Shown here: piece by piece, positions 1-9,237 of the stretch
Numbering within the stretch: position 1 is the stretch's first letter
How the letters are laid out: each line of letters starts with the position of its first letter
From: Negadavirga shengliensis
GTDB taxonomy: Bacteria > Bacteroidota > Bacteroidia > Cytophagales > Cyclobacteriaceae
Direction of reading: 5' to 3'
DNA: 64,000 nt
Assembly (NCBI RefSeq): GCF_042652345.1
Contig: NZ_JBHSJJ010000011.1
Coordinates: 62,001-126,000, forward strand
Made by a program: the position numbers and the translations under genes
The notes under the pieces: model-generated
What the model was told of the DNA's origin: nothing
What the model saw: only the letters and a program-made list of their open reading frames with translations
Database searches by the model: none

Positions 1-2720
1 ATGAAGGTATTCCATTTAAAGTTTCCTCTGGCTATCGGGCTTCCGTTCAGCACCAATTCGACGCCTTTATTTTGGACCTTCCCGGCATTCAGCACGGCCC
101 TTGAAAACCCGGTGGTGATGTCTACCGGCACTTCAAGGATCTGGTTCCTGGTCAGCGTCTGGTAGAAGTTGATATCCGCTCCCAACCTTCGGTTAAAAAA
201 AATCAATTCAAGACCTGCCTCGTAGCTCGTAGTGATCTCAGGCTTAAAGTTGGTATTATAAAGTGTGGTCGGTACCGATCCGGAGCCCGGAAAATCGCTT
301 TGTCCATAATACTTGCTGGTCCTATAGGGTTGGGTGTCGTTACCTACCTGTGCGCCTGACAGCCTGAGTTTTGCGAAAGAAAAGGCCTGGGGCAGATTGA
401 CCATGTCCGAAAGGACAAAGCTGGTGCTCACAGAAGGATAGAAGAAGCTTCTGTTCTGTCTTGGCAAAGTACTGGACCAGTCATTCCTTCCTGTAAGATC
501 GATAAAGATTTTATCGTCAAAGGACATGGATACCAGACCATAAAGGCTGTTGATCACCCGGTCATTGTCGCTCGTGATGACCGCGGGAATGTTGATCCCG
601 TTAGAAAGGGTGAATAATCCGGGAATCACCAGACCGTCTACCTCGGCACTGATCAGCCGGTAGTTTCTCACCATCTGGTTGCCTCCAAGACTGGTCCTGA
701 GATCAAATTTTTCAAAAGATTCTTTGTAAGTCAGCAAAAAGTCTGTGTTGATCTCATAATTGGTGATGTCCTGTTGTTTGAAATAGCCTCTCTGAAAGTT
801 GGCTGAGCTGTATGGCCTCCGTTGCTCCCTTTCCTCCTGGCTCATGGCCACCCCGGATCTGAACATCAGGTCGAACTTATCGGAAAAGTCGTAGGTAGCC
901 GACAGGTTCCCCACTACGGTATTGTTGTTTACCGCATTGGTCATCTCGTAAGCAATCAGAAAAGGATTGTCTATGAAGCTGCTAAAGGGGTGGACCTGAT
1001 CCACGTTTTCCATGCCCTGCTTCCAAATTGGCCGGTACCAGTCCAAATCGATGCTGGGGTTCTGGAAAATCATAAAATAAGAGATGGACTGGTTGTTGTA
1101 TCCTGTTGCAGGGAGGTTGTCACTCCTTTTGTTGATGTAGTTGACCTTGCCGTTTATTGCCAACCTGTCGTTGATTTTCTGCTGCACGCTCAATGCGGCC
1201 ACGTACCGCTCGAAACCGGTGTTGGGCATGATCCACTCGTTTTTGGTGTGGGTGATGGAGGCCCTGACGGCTCCGGCGTTGGTATTGCCTTCCAAGGACA
1301 CATTGTTGACCATGTTGAAGCCGGTTCTCCAGAATCCTTTAATGTTGTCTTCATACGGCCTCCATAATCTTCTCTCAGGGGACTGGCCCTCTGTAGCGGG
1401 ATCGTATTGGTAATAGTACTGGCCTTCGAACCTGGGACCAAAAGCGCTGCTGGTACCTCCCGTATTGGCACCGTCTTCGGACGCACCGTAAGAATAATAC
1501 AGCTCTCCATCGCTGTTGAAAGCATTTCCTGTTCCCTGCCCGTATTCATATTGGTAGTCCGGCCACCTCAGCACATCGTTGAAGCTCACATTGGTATTGA
1601 CACTCACGCCAATGCCTTTCTTCTTTCTCTGGCCGCTTTTGGTGGTGACGATCAGCGCGCCGTTAGCCGCCCTGCTTCCATAAAGTGCGGAAGCACTGGC
1701 GCCTTTTAGGACTGTGATGCTTTCTATGTCGTCCGGGTTGAGGTCCGCTATGCCGTTTCCAAAATCCACCGGAACGTCATTGCCTGAGCCGGCTCCATAG
1801 GCATTGTTTACGCCGGAAGAAGTCAACCCGCTGTTCATCGGCACCCCATCGACGACAATCAAAGCAAAGTTACCGTTGGGATTGAGGGAGTTGTCTCCTC
1901 TTAGACTGATCTGGGAGGAATTCATCGGGCCGGATCCCGCGGACATCACATTTAATCCTGCCACCTTACCTATCAGGGCGTCGGACCAGTTATTGGAACG
2001 CGCATCCAAAAGCTCCTCATTGGAAACTTTCTGAGTGGCATATCCCAAGGCCTTTTCTTCCCTCTTGATTCCCAGGGCGGTCACGACGACCTCTTGCAGG
2101 GCGCTTTCGTCCATGGTCAGTTTTACATCAATGCTGGATTGGTTGTTCACCAGAACTTCCTCCTGTCTGAAGCCGACGTAGGAAAAAACAAGAACATCAC
2201 CCTGGTCCACCTGAAGAGAGTAAGCCCCGTCTATATCGGTGACCGTTCCTCTGTTTTTGCCTTTCACGATCACGCTTACCCCCGGCAGGTACTCTCCCGT
2301 TTCCCCATCCTGAACCCTGCCGCTGACCGTGATGGATACTTCTTCCTTCTTGTGGGACGGGTTGGTTTCCTTCAGACTCACCGCAATGGTTTCGTTCATT
2401 TGTTTGAATTTCAGATCCGTACTGCCGGATATCGCCACCAACATTTCTTCCAAAGTCATCCGTCTTTTTTCCAAAGCGACTTCCTGCTCCAGGTGAAGCT
2501 TGTTTTCATAAGAGAATTTAAACGGTGTTTGTGCTTCCACTTCCCTGAAATACCGGGATACCGTTTGCTTTTTTTCGGAAACCTTTATGATGGTTTCGTC
2601 CAGCCGCTGGGCATTGGTGTTTCCCGCCCAAACAAGGCTTTGCAGCCAACAGAGCAGAAACAAGACGTGAAATGTTCTCATCGAGATCCTGATTAATGAG
2701 AGGTGTACATTTTTTTTCAT
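1..2720 (-). CDS. SusC/RagA-family TonB-dependent transducer (3' end beyond the window)
   Basis: Outer-membrane TonB-dependent receptor of the SusC class, importing oligosaccharides or similar ligands. The frame is open for 906 codons from ATG at 2720 to the window edge, so the C-terminal barrel strands are missing. In order: signal peptide (about 1-35), an STN/secretin-TonB short domain (about 43-113), a carboxypeptidase-D-like regulatory domain (about 130-210, with GRVQDGETGEYLPGVSVIVKG), then the plug, including the SusC-type ALGIKREEKALGYATQKV stretch, and the barrel. The STN domain is the part that contacts a FecR anti-sigma factor, and FecR and an ECF sigma gene lie directly upstream on the same strand. 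The substrate cannot be told; a SusD partner, if present, lies beyond position 1. A second ATG at 2681 (MRTFHVLFLL) is an alternative start. Confidence 0.93.
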   Translation of the reverse strand, partial: MKKNVHLSLIRISMRTFHVLFLLCWLQSLVWAGNTNAQRLDETIIKVSEKKQTVSRYFREVEAQTPFKFSYENKLHLEQEVALEKRRMTLEEMLVAISGSTDLKFKQMNETIAVSLKETNPSHKKEEVSITVSGRVQDGETGEYLPGVSVIVKGKNRGTVTDIDGAYSLQVDQGDVLVFSYVGFRQEEVLVNNQSSIDVKLTMDESALQEVVVTALGIKREEKALGYATQKVSNEELLDARSNNWSDALIGKVAGLNVMSAGSGPMNSSQISLRGDNSLNPNGNFALIVVDGVPMNSGLTSSGVNNAYGAGSGNDVPVDFGNGIADLNPDDIESITVLKGASASALYGSRAANGALIVTTKSGQRKKKGIGVSVNTNVSFNDVLRWPDYQYEYGQGTGNAFNSDGELYYSYGASEDGANTGGTSSAFGPRFEGQYYYQYDPATEGQSPERRLWRPYEDNIKGFWRTGFNMVNNVSLEGNTNAGAVRASITHTKNEWIMPNTGFERYVAALSVQQKINDRLAINGKVNYINKRSDNLPATGYNNQSISYFMIFQNPSIDLDWYRPIWKQGMENVDQVHPFSSFIDNPFLIAYEMTNAVNNNTVVGNLSATYDFSDKFDLMFRSGVAMSQEEREQRRPYSSANFQRGYFKQQDITNYEINTDFLLTYKESFEKFDLRTSLGGNQMVRNYRLISAEVDGLVIPGLFTLSNGINIPAVITSDNDRVINSLYGLVSMSFDDKIFIDLTGRNDWSSTLPRQNRSFFYPSVSTSFVLSDMVNLPQAFSFAKLRLSGAQVGNDTQPYRTSKYYGQSDFPGSGSVPTTLYNTNFKPEITTSYEAGLELIFFNRRLGADINFYQTLTRNQILEVPVDITTGFSRAVLNAGKVQNKGVELVLNGSPIARGNFKWNTF

Positions 2721-2807
2721 AAATTTGACTGTTTCTTGTAATGAGAAATTTGAACTATTCAAAACCAGGGAGGGGCCGGTGCAACGGTCCTTCCCTTTTT
2801 ATTTGCA

Positions 2808-3764
2808 TTATTTGCAGGATTTAAAACTGATACTCACTTTATTTTTATACATCTCGTAATCCAACGGGATAGAGTATTTTATCGCTTCCAGAATATGCTC
2901 CAGGCTCATCTTATGATAGGCTCCCGTCAATAGGCAGCCGTTGTTCCCATCCCCGAGATTATGGTCGATTTCCACGCCAAACCAGTCTTCCAACATGGTC
3001 ATGGCCTGCACCACACCGGTTCTTTCAAAAACTATCCAATCATCCGCCCATCCAAAGGCAAGTCTTTCATCGGATACCGGCTCCTTTATACTTCCGCCTT
3101 GCCGTATCGTCAGCATCTCGTTCCTGTTCAACAGAAACCGCTCCCCTCCGGCATCCCGGACAGCCACCAAGCCCTCTTTTACCGCCACCCTTTCTCCTTC
3201 TTCCATGGTTGTTTCTATCACAAAGGAAGTCCCCAAGACGGTGGTAACGGATTGGTCGGTGGATACCGTGAACGGATGATCCTCATCTCTGCTCACATGA
3301 AAAAGCGCCTTGCCTTTTAATTTCAAGTTTCTGTTCTGCGAAAAATCTTCAGCTATTTCTATTTGCGTATGATGAAACAATACCACTTCGGAGCCATCGG
3401 GAAGCTTTACCCTTTTTTTCATCCCCGCCCCATTTTCTACTCTTTTAAAAAATGATTCGTCGGGAGCAGGACTGTGTGTCATATGATTGCCCATATAAAA
3501 AGCAACCAACAGAAGACTAATGGATGCCGCGGTATAAAATACCCATCGCCTGTAGGCCGGCTTTTTATAGGCGATGTCCCTGTTTACCTTTTCCCACAGC
3601 TCCTGTTTTACCATGGATTTGGTGCGGTTCTTATGATCTTCGATGAAAACCTCTTCCTGCCGGACACTGTCGTACCAATCATTGACGTCCTTTATGTCCT
3701 TATGGGAAGCTTTGCCTCTCAACAATCTTGATATACTGTCCAATAATAACCTGCTATACTTCAT
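2808..3764 (-). CDS. FecR-family anti-sigma factor
   Basis: Inner-membrane anti-sigma regulator of 318 aa. An N-terminal cytoplasmic segment (about 1-70) is followed by one membrane helix (about 74-92, WVFYTAASISLLLVAFYMG), a periplasmic FecR domain (about 115-215; DGSEVVLFHHTQIEI, GKALFHVSRDEDHPFTV, VLGTSFVIE) and a C-terminal DUF4974-type domain (about 250-315). In this family the periplasmic part senses the STN domain of a liganded TonB-dependent transducer and releases the cognate ECF sigma factor. The sigma gene is 145 bp upstream and the SusC-type transducer 87 bp downstream, all on one strand, so the triad is a probable trans-envelope signalling unit. Confidence 0.93.
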   Translation of the reverse strand: MKYSRLLLDSISRLLRGKASHKDIKDVNDWYDSVRQEEVFIEDHKNRTKSMVKQELWEKVNRDIAYKKPAYRRWVFYTAASISLLLVAFYMGNHMTHSPAPDESFFKRVENGAGMKKRVKLPDGSEVVLFHHTQIEIAEDFSQNRNLKLKGKALFHVSRDEDHPFTVSTDQSVTTVLGTSFVIETTMEEGERVAVKEGLVAVRDAGGERFLLNRNEMLTIRQGGSIKEPVSDERLAFGWADDWIVFERTGVVQAMTMLEDWFGVEIDHNLGDGNNGCLLTGAYHKMSLEHILEAIKYSIPLDYEMYKNKVSISFKSCK

Positions 3765-3909
3765 ATGGGTGACCTTTCATTATTATAGTCCCAATAAACT
3801 ACCAGACTTACCGTCAACAACCATTAAATATTTGTTAATGTATTCAAGGGATATAATCTTTTGTTAACATACCGGCATTCTTACCGGAAAAAATCCTGAT
3901 TTGTGCGGC

Positions 3910-4476
3910 TTATGGGATAAAAAGAAAAGGGAGAATCGCAGCAAAATGTTTTAACTCTGCCCGGACCAGTTTGGTGGATTTTGAAAGATGGTTGTGGACG
4001 GTTTGGGTGGATAAACCCAGTGCCTGGGCGATCTCCTCCGCAGAAAAACCTTCCAGCCTGCCCATTTTAAAAATCAGACGCTGTTTTTCCGGCAGCCGTG
4101 AAAGCACGATTTCCAACTGATCATAAATATCTTCCAGCGCCAGGGGTTGTTCCCGTGCCGCTTCCAAGTTGGTTTCGCCGATCGATTCAAAAACCAGTCG
4201 TCTTGAAGCATCGATATGTTTCAATACTTTGTATTTAACGGCAGTAAGCAAGTAGGCTTTCAATGTGGACCTGATTACGATGGATTTGCGGCGCTGCCAT
4301 ATATCAACAAAAATTTCCTGCAGGATGTCCTCCACGATCTCCTGATTGGGTATTCTGCTGTATGCTGCCACGTACATGATATCCCAGTACTCTTCAAAAA
4401 TCTGCTTGAACTGTCTATGAGACCTTAACAATAACATAGGGGAAAACAATAACATATGGAAAATTTCGCTTTCCAC
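3910..4476 (-). CDS. ECF-type RNA polymerase sigma factor
   Basis: ECF sigma factor of 188 aa, the usual size. Region 2 spans about residues 18-90 (FEEYWDIMYVAAYSRIPNQE, then EDILQEIFVDIWQRR). Region 4 spans about 125-178 and contains LSRLPEKQRLIFKMGRLEGF followed by the helix-turn-helix SAEEIAQALGLSTQTVHNHL. The type pairs with FecR proteins in Bacteroidota, and the FecR gene follows on the same strand. It presumably drives the downstream transducer operon once released. The first 15 or so residues (MESEIFHMLLFSPML) are atypical, so translation may begin at a later methionine. Confidence 0.92.
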   Translation of the reverse strand: MESEIFHMLLFSPMLLLRSHRQFKQIFEEYWDIMYVAAYSRIPNQEIVEDILQEIFVDIWQRRKSIVIRSTLKAYLLTAVKYKVLKHIDASRRLVFESIGETNLEAAREQPLALEDIYDQLEIVLSRLPEKQRLIFKMGRLEGFSAEEIAQALGLSTQTVHNHLSKSTKLVRAELKHFAAILPFLFIP

Positions 4477-4540
4477 AAATTTATACCAATGTATCAGATC
4501 AGATCGGTAGTGACAAGTTATTTTATTATTAATTTTTTCA

Positions 4541-6268
4541 CTATGATACCTTTAACTTATGGTGAAACGGCGTGCTCCCTGTCAAGAATACCGTAGGTGC
4601 ATCCATTCTGGGCAGCCCACCCCGGATCTCTACCCATTCATGCCCATGCTGCCCGGGGCCAAATACGATGGTATCCCCACCACAGGTATACCTGCCTTCA
4701 TCGGATTTCAAAAAATACACCTTATCCATACTTTCGTGCTGCTCGACCTTGGAGAAACTCCCGCCCGGCCGGAATATCAGTTCCAATGCCACTGGCACAT
4801 GATCGGTACCCCGTATATCGATTTCCAGTTCAAACCCTTCGGGTATTTCCCTGATCTTCACCAACGTCTTTAACTTTTGGACCTCTGATTGCGCTCTTTG
4901 GCTCCGCGGCATTTTGGACCAATCTCCGTCTCCCGGGATTTTTTCTTTGGGGAAGGGCTGATAATAGGGGCCTTCCAGGCTTCTTTCCAGTATTACCTCC
5001 CCCCCTTTTTCTTTGAAATCTTCCGATACAAACTGCCCCTTTCCAAAAAAAGCAGCCGCAAGACGCACGCCTTGCAACACGGCATTCCCTTTATGGAAAG
5101 TAAAAAATACCGCGTTATTCAATAAAATCGACGCATCGTAATCTCCCCTTCTGATCCGGATCAGTCCTGAGTTGGGAAACTTTTTGCTATAATCCGTAGG
5201 CAAAGGCTTTCTTGCCGGCAATTCTTCCCATAATGCCGGGTCTTCCAGAAAGTACTGGATATCGCCTACCACTTTGGGGAAGGCCGTCTCTTCCACCAGC
5301 CTGCATGCGGCGGCGTAGTAACCGTTATTGTCCAATAGCGCCATGTAGCGGTAGGGATAATAATACCTTTCCAAATGCCCTACAATGCTGTTGTCCTGCC
5401 GGCCTGAAGCTTCGGTAACGATTTCCCCGTTAGGATGAAGGTAATAAAAAGTCATGTCCAGGTTTTTCCGCACCTCATCCAAAAGGTATTCCTTTCCGGC
5501 AAAACCCCTCGCGGTACTGATCAGCACCCGGTTACTAAGGGAAGAATAAATATAGCTGCTTTTCTCTTCATATTGCCCGTCCTCATCCAGGTCAATCCCT
5601 TCCGCCAGCCAGGTTTCTGCCCGCTCCAGATAAGCCTGTTCGGGCCATATGCGGTATAAACCGGCCAGAGCCGCGCACACCACCCAACGGTGATTCGGTG
5701 TATGGATCCCCCCTGTTACCAACGCCTTTCCCGCGTTTTTTAGAAACCCGGCCAGTGCGGTCATTAACGCTTCTTTTTGTGGCACCTGGCCTCTTTCCAG
5801 CAAATGGTACGTGGGGCAAAGCCATTTTACGATGAAACCTGTATCCGGTGTGCTGTGAAAATTGGTGCTCAACAGGTCAATGGTTCCATCCTCATGCTGC
5901 ACTTTCTTTAAATACTCAGCTGCAGCAAGCAATTCCTTGGAGAGTGATTCGTTGTTGTAAAATTTTGATTCTTCGGTGGCCAGGGCACAGATACCGGATT
6001 TCAGAAAAGAAGTGACGGCATGCGCGCTGGCCATACCATATGCATCCGATATGCCGCCATATCCAGGATCTTCCGGGTTGGTGATTCTCTTGAACCTTAA
6101 ATTCTCTACATTCCCGTCATTCATATGGATCAGTTGGACCAGCCAATTGGGTTTTTTGACAGGCAAAACGGCTTTATCAGGGGACAATAACCCGGACAAA
6201 CCGCCGGGCAAAAAAACGGCATAACCTGCCAAAAGCCCGTTCTGTTCCATAAATTTTCTGCGGTTCAT
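4541..6268 (-). CDS. Secreted alpha/alpha-toroid protein, polysaccharide-lyase-like
   Basis: Protein of 575 aa beginning MNRRKFMEQNGLLAGYAVFL, a Tat-like leader with RRKF. Residues about 60-350 are helical repeats rich in Trp and Tyr (KKVQHEDGTIDL, TPNHRWVVCAALAGLYRIWP, GQYEEKSSYIYSSLSNRVL), the look of an (alpha/alpha) toroid. The last 200 residues are beta-rich (FFTFHKGNAVLQGVRLAAAF, VALELIFRPGG). That order resembles heparinase II/III-type and related lyases, but no family motif can be assigned with certainty. It lies upstream of the sigma/FecR/SusC triad on the same strand, 64 bp from the sigma gene, so it could serve the same glycan. An uncharacterised secreted enzyme is the safe reading. 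Confidence 0.6.
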   Translation of the reverse strand: MNRRKFMEQNGLLAGYAVFLPGGLSGLLSPDKAVLPVKKPNWLVQLIHMNDGNVENLRFKRITNPEDPGYGGISDAYGMASAHAVTSFLKSGICALATEESKFYNNESLSKELLAAAEYLKKVQHEDGTIDLLSTNFHSTPDTGFIVKWLCPTYHLLERGQVPQKEALMTALAGFLKNAGKALVTGGIHTPNHRWVVCAALAGLYRIWPEQAYLERAETWLAEGIDLDEDGQYEEKSSYIYSSLSNRVLISTARGFAGKEYLLDEVRKNLDMTFYYLHPNGEIVTEASGRQDNSIVGHLERYYYPYRYMALLDNNGYYAAACRLVEETAFPKVVGDIQYFLEDPALWEELPARKPLPTDYSKKFPNSGLIRIRRGDYDASILLNNAVFFTFHKGNAVLQGVRLAAAFFGKGQFVSEDFKEKGGEVILERSLEGPYYQPFPKEKIPGDGDWSKMPRSQRAQSEVQKLKTLVKIREIPEGFELEIDIRGTDHVPVALELIFRPGGSFSKVEQHESMDKVYFLKSDEGRYTCGGDTIVFGPGQHGHEWVEIRGGLPRMDAPTVFLTGSTPFHHKLKVS

Positions 6269-6400
6269 GTATCTGGGTTTATATGCTTGTCTAATATAGG
6301 AAAAAAACAGGATTCCATTTGTCCCTGATATACCGTAAGGGAAATCCCAGGTGTTTACTCCCCTTTACCAAGTGTAGGAAAATATGCGAAGCCATCAACC

Positions 6401-6500
6401 TGAGTCGATTGACGTTACTGTATATGATATTCGATTCCGGTTGGATTTTGTCATAGTTTTTGCTTGGTTCCCCGCAAAAACGCACGCCAAAATCCTGTGA
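6401..6500 (-). repeat. Dispersed repeat, copy 1 (about 95 bp)
   Basis: Read on the minus strand this segment matches 18640-18735 on the plus strand. Shared blocks include GAACCAAGCAAAAAC, GACAAAA and GTCAATCGA in the same order and at nearly the same spacing, with one 15-base difference in length. Both copies lie at the edge of a Tat-exported protein gene. No transposase is attached. Translated in one frame the two copies also share an EPSKNxDK...NVNR peptide, so a degraded coding repeat is possible. Confidence 0.6.
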
Positions 6501-6516
6501 AATCCGTTCCATAGGG

Positions 6517-6564
6517 TCCGGGGATTGAAATCCCCGGGTACAGTATTTTCACCCGCTACGCGGG
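6517..6564. repeat. REP-like palindrome pair
   Basis: Two short palindromes sit 13 bases apart. The first (6517-6536) has arms CCGGGGATT and AATCCCCGG; the second (6550-6564) reads ACCCGCTACGCGGGT. Paired GC-rich palindromes of this kind in intergenic DNA are typical REP elements. They differ in sequence from the REP family around the transposase at 59.7 kb. Confidence 0.55.
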
Positions 6565-6846
6565 TTCTGCCCCCATTTAAAACCTTCTATAATCCAGAGT
6601 CGGGTCGTATGTTTAGGGTGATCTGATACTTACCTCTTGATCCTCCCGATGGTCCTGGACATGCCCTAAAGAGGGTGCTTTCCGCGATGATTTGTGCGTT
6701 GGGTGCCCCTTCCCCCATTATCTGGAGAGGGGGGACAGCCAGAAAAAAACTTCTTAACTTAATAACATCGGGGAGTTCGGGAAAACCTCATATCACAGAA
6801 ACCGGCCTCCCAGCTTGTCGGTTTGGTCGGGTTCCAAAAAAGGCAT

Positions 6847-6878
6847 AAAAAAAGCCATGAAACAACGTTCCATAGCTT
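6847..6878 (-). terminator. Rho-independent terminator of the tRNA-like RNA
   Basis: On the minus strand a 10-bp stem (AGCTATGGAA / TTTCATGGCT, with two G-T pairs) encloses a five-base loop and is followed by seven T residues. It lies 30-60 bases beyond the tRNA-like domain, in the right place and orientation to end that transcript. Confidence 0.8.
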
Positions 6879-7066
6879 TAGTCAATTAACAATAAACCCA
6901 AAATAACCAGCTGTAGGAGAAGGGATTGAACCTTCATGGAGCGGTTTGGCCTCGCCATCTGATCGGCTGCGGCTTTTCCCGTTTTCTCCACCCTCTTTTC
7001 AAGGGCTTGGCTACCTGTTTCAACACCCTACAGTATACCGAAGGAATTCTTTTACCCCTTCGTTTG
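6847..7066 (-). ncRNA. Structured RNA with a class-II tRNA-like domain
   Basis: The minus strand of 6911-7033 folds like a class-II tRNA. It has an 8-bp acceptor-like stem (CTGTAGGG with TCCTACAG), a Leu-like D arm (TTG / CAA around AAACAGGTAGC), an anticodon-like stem GCCCT / AGGGT, and a perfect T arm (GAAGG-TTCAATC-CCTTC). The variable region is about 54 nt, far longer than in tRNA-Leu or tRNA-Ser, and itself folds (TGGAG / CTCCA, CGG / CCG, GCC / GGC). The anticodon-like loop lacks T33, no normal anticodon can be read, and no CCA is encoded. A 5' leader hairpin (CGAAGG / CCTTCG, extended by AGTAT / ATACT) precedes it, a -7 box lies upstream and a terminator downstream, so it is very likely transcribed. 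I do not recognise the family; a decayed or repurposed tRNA is possible. Confidence 0.7.
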
Positions 7067-7072
7067 ATACTG

Positions 7073-7080
7073 CAAAGGTA
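7073..7080 (-). promoter_or_regulatory. Bacteroidota-type -7 box (TACCTTTG) for the tRNA-like RNA
   Basis: TACCTTTG on the minus strand fits the TAnnTTTG consensus used by the primary sigma factor in this phylum. It is embedded in A/T-rich DNA about 40 bases upstream of the tRNA-like domain. No well-spaced TTG -33 element was found. Confidence 0.6.
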
Positions 7081-7411
7081 GATAATATTTTCAATAATTA
7101 ATAACAAGATAATGATTTGATTTAATTTTTACATATAATTTAAAAAAATCCGCTTAAAATATAAAGTTTTAAAAAATTTCAGGAGTAACCCCGAAAAGAT
7201 TACCATTTCAGCAATCCTTTGGACTGTCCGGGAGGCGTTGGATCATTAAAAAACCCGTGAAAAGCAAAAGGATCGCACTTCCCATATTCCTATCATTCCC
7301 CTCCGTGTCAATCCGTGAAATCCGTGGACAAATATACGCAACCTCAAATTAAGAGGCGGGCCATCTCCCTCTTTACAATGGCTGCCATACCTGTCTTCCC
7401 GGAATCAACCT

Positions 7412-7948
7412 TCAAAGCAGCAACCACCTCAGCACGGCAATCACGATGCCCACCAAGCCCCCCACGACGGCGCCGTTCAGCCGGATATATTGCAGGTCGT
7501 CGCCCACCTTGTCCTTGATCTGCTGCATCATGCCATGGTCATCCAGTCTGCCAAGGCTGCTGCGGACAATATTGCCCAGTTCAGGGTGGTACTTGTCCAC
7601 CAGTTTTTCCAGGGATTCTTTCAGCCAACTGTCCAAAGGCCCGGCTATGTCCAGATCCTGGATTTGGTCTTTCAGCAGCTTCTGCAACAGCACGGCCATT
7701 TTGGGATGGTCCAGGTCTTCCGTAAAACGATAAAAAACCGTCCTGATAAAATCAAGTGTCCTGTCCATGTTGTGGGGTTCTTCCAGCACCTGCACCACGT
7801 TTTTCGCGATCTCCACGCCGGCAAGCTTCTCTCTAAGCATCTCCGGTGAAAGGCACTTGGTGGTGATCAGCTCCACGATGCCCCAAGTCCTACTCTTCAA
7901 ATTTCGGAGGATGGTTGCCGAATACAGGAACTTATTGATAATTGCCAA
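7412..7948 (-). pseudogene. Internally deleted copy of the DUF445 gene
   Basis: This 178-codon frame is a near-identical but shortened duplicate of the 439-aa DUF445 gene at 9238-10557. It keeps the block from IVEL.TTK.LSPEMLREKLAG to QDLDIAGPL and the C-terminal block SLEKLVDKYHPELGN...VLRWLLL. About 200 residues between them are missing. The junction lies where the parent has two similar WLKE sequences (tttcagcca on the plus strand), which suggests deletion by recombination between short repeats. The N-terminus is also rearranged: upstream DNA of the parent (AAGTTCCTGTATTCGGCAACC) is joined directly to the GGCATCGTGGAG position, removing the membrane-anchored N-terminus. A functional short protein is possible but unlikely. 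Confidence 0.85.
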
Positions 7949-8038
7949 TTTTGCTTACGGCCTTCAAGCGCTGGCAAAAAAAATCTACCTTATCAACTAT
8001 TTCCAATGAGCAGTTAGGGCATATGCCTCCTATTTTAT

Positions 8039-8923
8039 TTACTCGCTTAGGTGTTCTTCCCTCAGGAATTTAGCGATTAAGGTATTTAGCAGTCCCAACC
8101 GGATCAGGTCACCCCTATCTATTTTATCTTTAACGGCCAACATATAAGGTGATATCCTGTTTTTCTTGTTCAGAACAATGAAATTGGGCTCGCCTTGAAA
8201 AACGGCAACCGGTTCGTCTTCCAACAGGATAAGCGACCTGTACCCACGCCCGCTTGAAACCATGGTCAATTCCTTTCCGCGGAATACGGCTTTCACCATA
8301 AAATCGGAATTGACCTGAACAGGTTCGTTTTTTTCGATAAAAGCAGTCAGATTACTGTTTTCCCTTTCTAACCTGGAAAGCCAATAAAATCCGGATCGCT
8401 CCATAAACTGATCCGGTAAAAGGATAAAACTTCCCAGCGTATCGCTGCCCTCCAATATTAAGCCAAAAGCCCCTTCGGTCCAGTCCGCCGATACACCTAT
8501 CTGGGTCTCCACGCTCCTGCTGCCATCTTCGTTTCTTATCCTTTCCCTGCTCCTGAATTCCTCGCCGTGTATAAAAATCGGAACCTGCCAGGAAAAGGCC
8601 GGATCAGAACTGATCAACTCATTTTCCGATAACCAAAGGCTCTTACCTGAATAAGAAGTTGGAAGACCGGAGATCAGAGTGACTGCCCCACCAGTAAGCC
8701 GGCCCCAAAAACTTTCTCTTTCAGCATCAAGGGACCTGATTCCCCTTTTCACCAATCTTATTTCACCTATTGGAGAATGATTGACAACATACCTGCTTTG
8801 AAGGGCTTTGGGTTTGGTAATAGGGATAGAATCCCGCTCACCCGGTACGATCTGGGCTGAAATACTGCCGGTGAACAGCAGCAGAATTCCCCATACCACC
8901 ATTTTTTTGCTCCGTAGAATCAT
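8039..8923 (-). CDS. Exported protein of unknown function
   Basis: A 294-aa protein with a cleavable signal peptide (MILRSKKMVVWGILLLFTGSISA). The mature part has no motif I recognise. It contains a run suggesting beta structure (TQIGVSADWTEGAFGLILEGSDTLGSFILLPDQ) and ends in a more helical segment (KDKIDRGDLIRLGLLNTLIAKFLREEHL). It sits between the full DUF445 gene and its deleted copy on the same strand, so the duplication brackets it. A periplasmic or outer-membrane-associated protein is the most that can be said. Confidence 0.7.
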   Translation of the reverse strand: MILRSKKMVVWGILLLFTGSISAQIVPGERDSIPITKPKALQSRYVVNHSPIGEIRLVKRGIRSLDAERESFWGRLTGGAVTLISGLPTSYSGKSLWLSENELISSDPAFSWQVPIFIHGEEFRSRERIRNEDGSRSVETQIGVSADWTEGAFGLILEGSDTLGSFILLPDQFMERSGFYWLSRLERENSNLTAFIEKNEPVQVNSDFMVKAVFRGKELTMVSSGRGYRSLILLEDEPVAVFQGEPNFIVLNKKNRISPYMLAVKDKIDRGDLIRLGLLNTLIAKFLREEHLSE

Positions 8924-9237
8924 GTTCCTATAGGATGGGTATCCCCTTAAAGCCCTGGTAATTTAAAACCGGGATCGGTAAACTTAAATTTAAACTTTTT
9001 TCAGAACTTATTTTACAAAGGGATATGGATTTTTTTATCAGTTGTCGGGATTTTTCTATTGTTGTGAAACTGGAAGGGCCGCTTTCTAGTCGCACCCCAT
9101 ATCCCCGCTGTTCCCTGTTGTGTCAAGCCCGGAAACCCCGGAGGGCCAAGCTGCGTGAGCGCAAATATAAAGCAAGGTGTCAAGCGCTTTCCCATAGATG
9201 GCGTGTATGTTTTAAATTCCTCCACAGGAGTAAGACA

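Noticed and set aside
6911..7033. tRNA-Sec, because of the 8-bp acceptor stem and long variable arm
   Set aside because: No TCA anticodon in the loop, D arm too short, and no selA/selB genes in the window.
6847..7066. tmRNA
   Set aside because: No tag reading frame, no CCA end, and an anticodon-type stem is present, unlike tmRNA.
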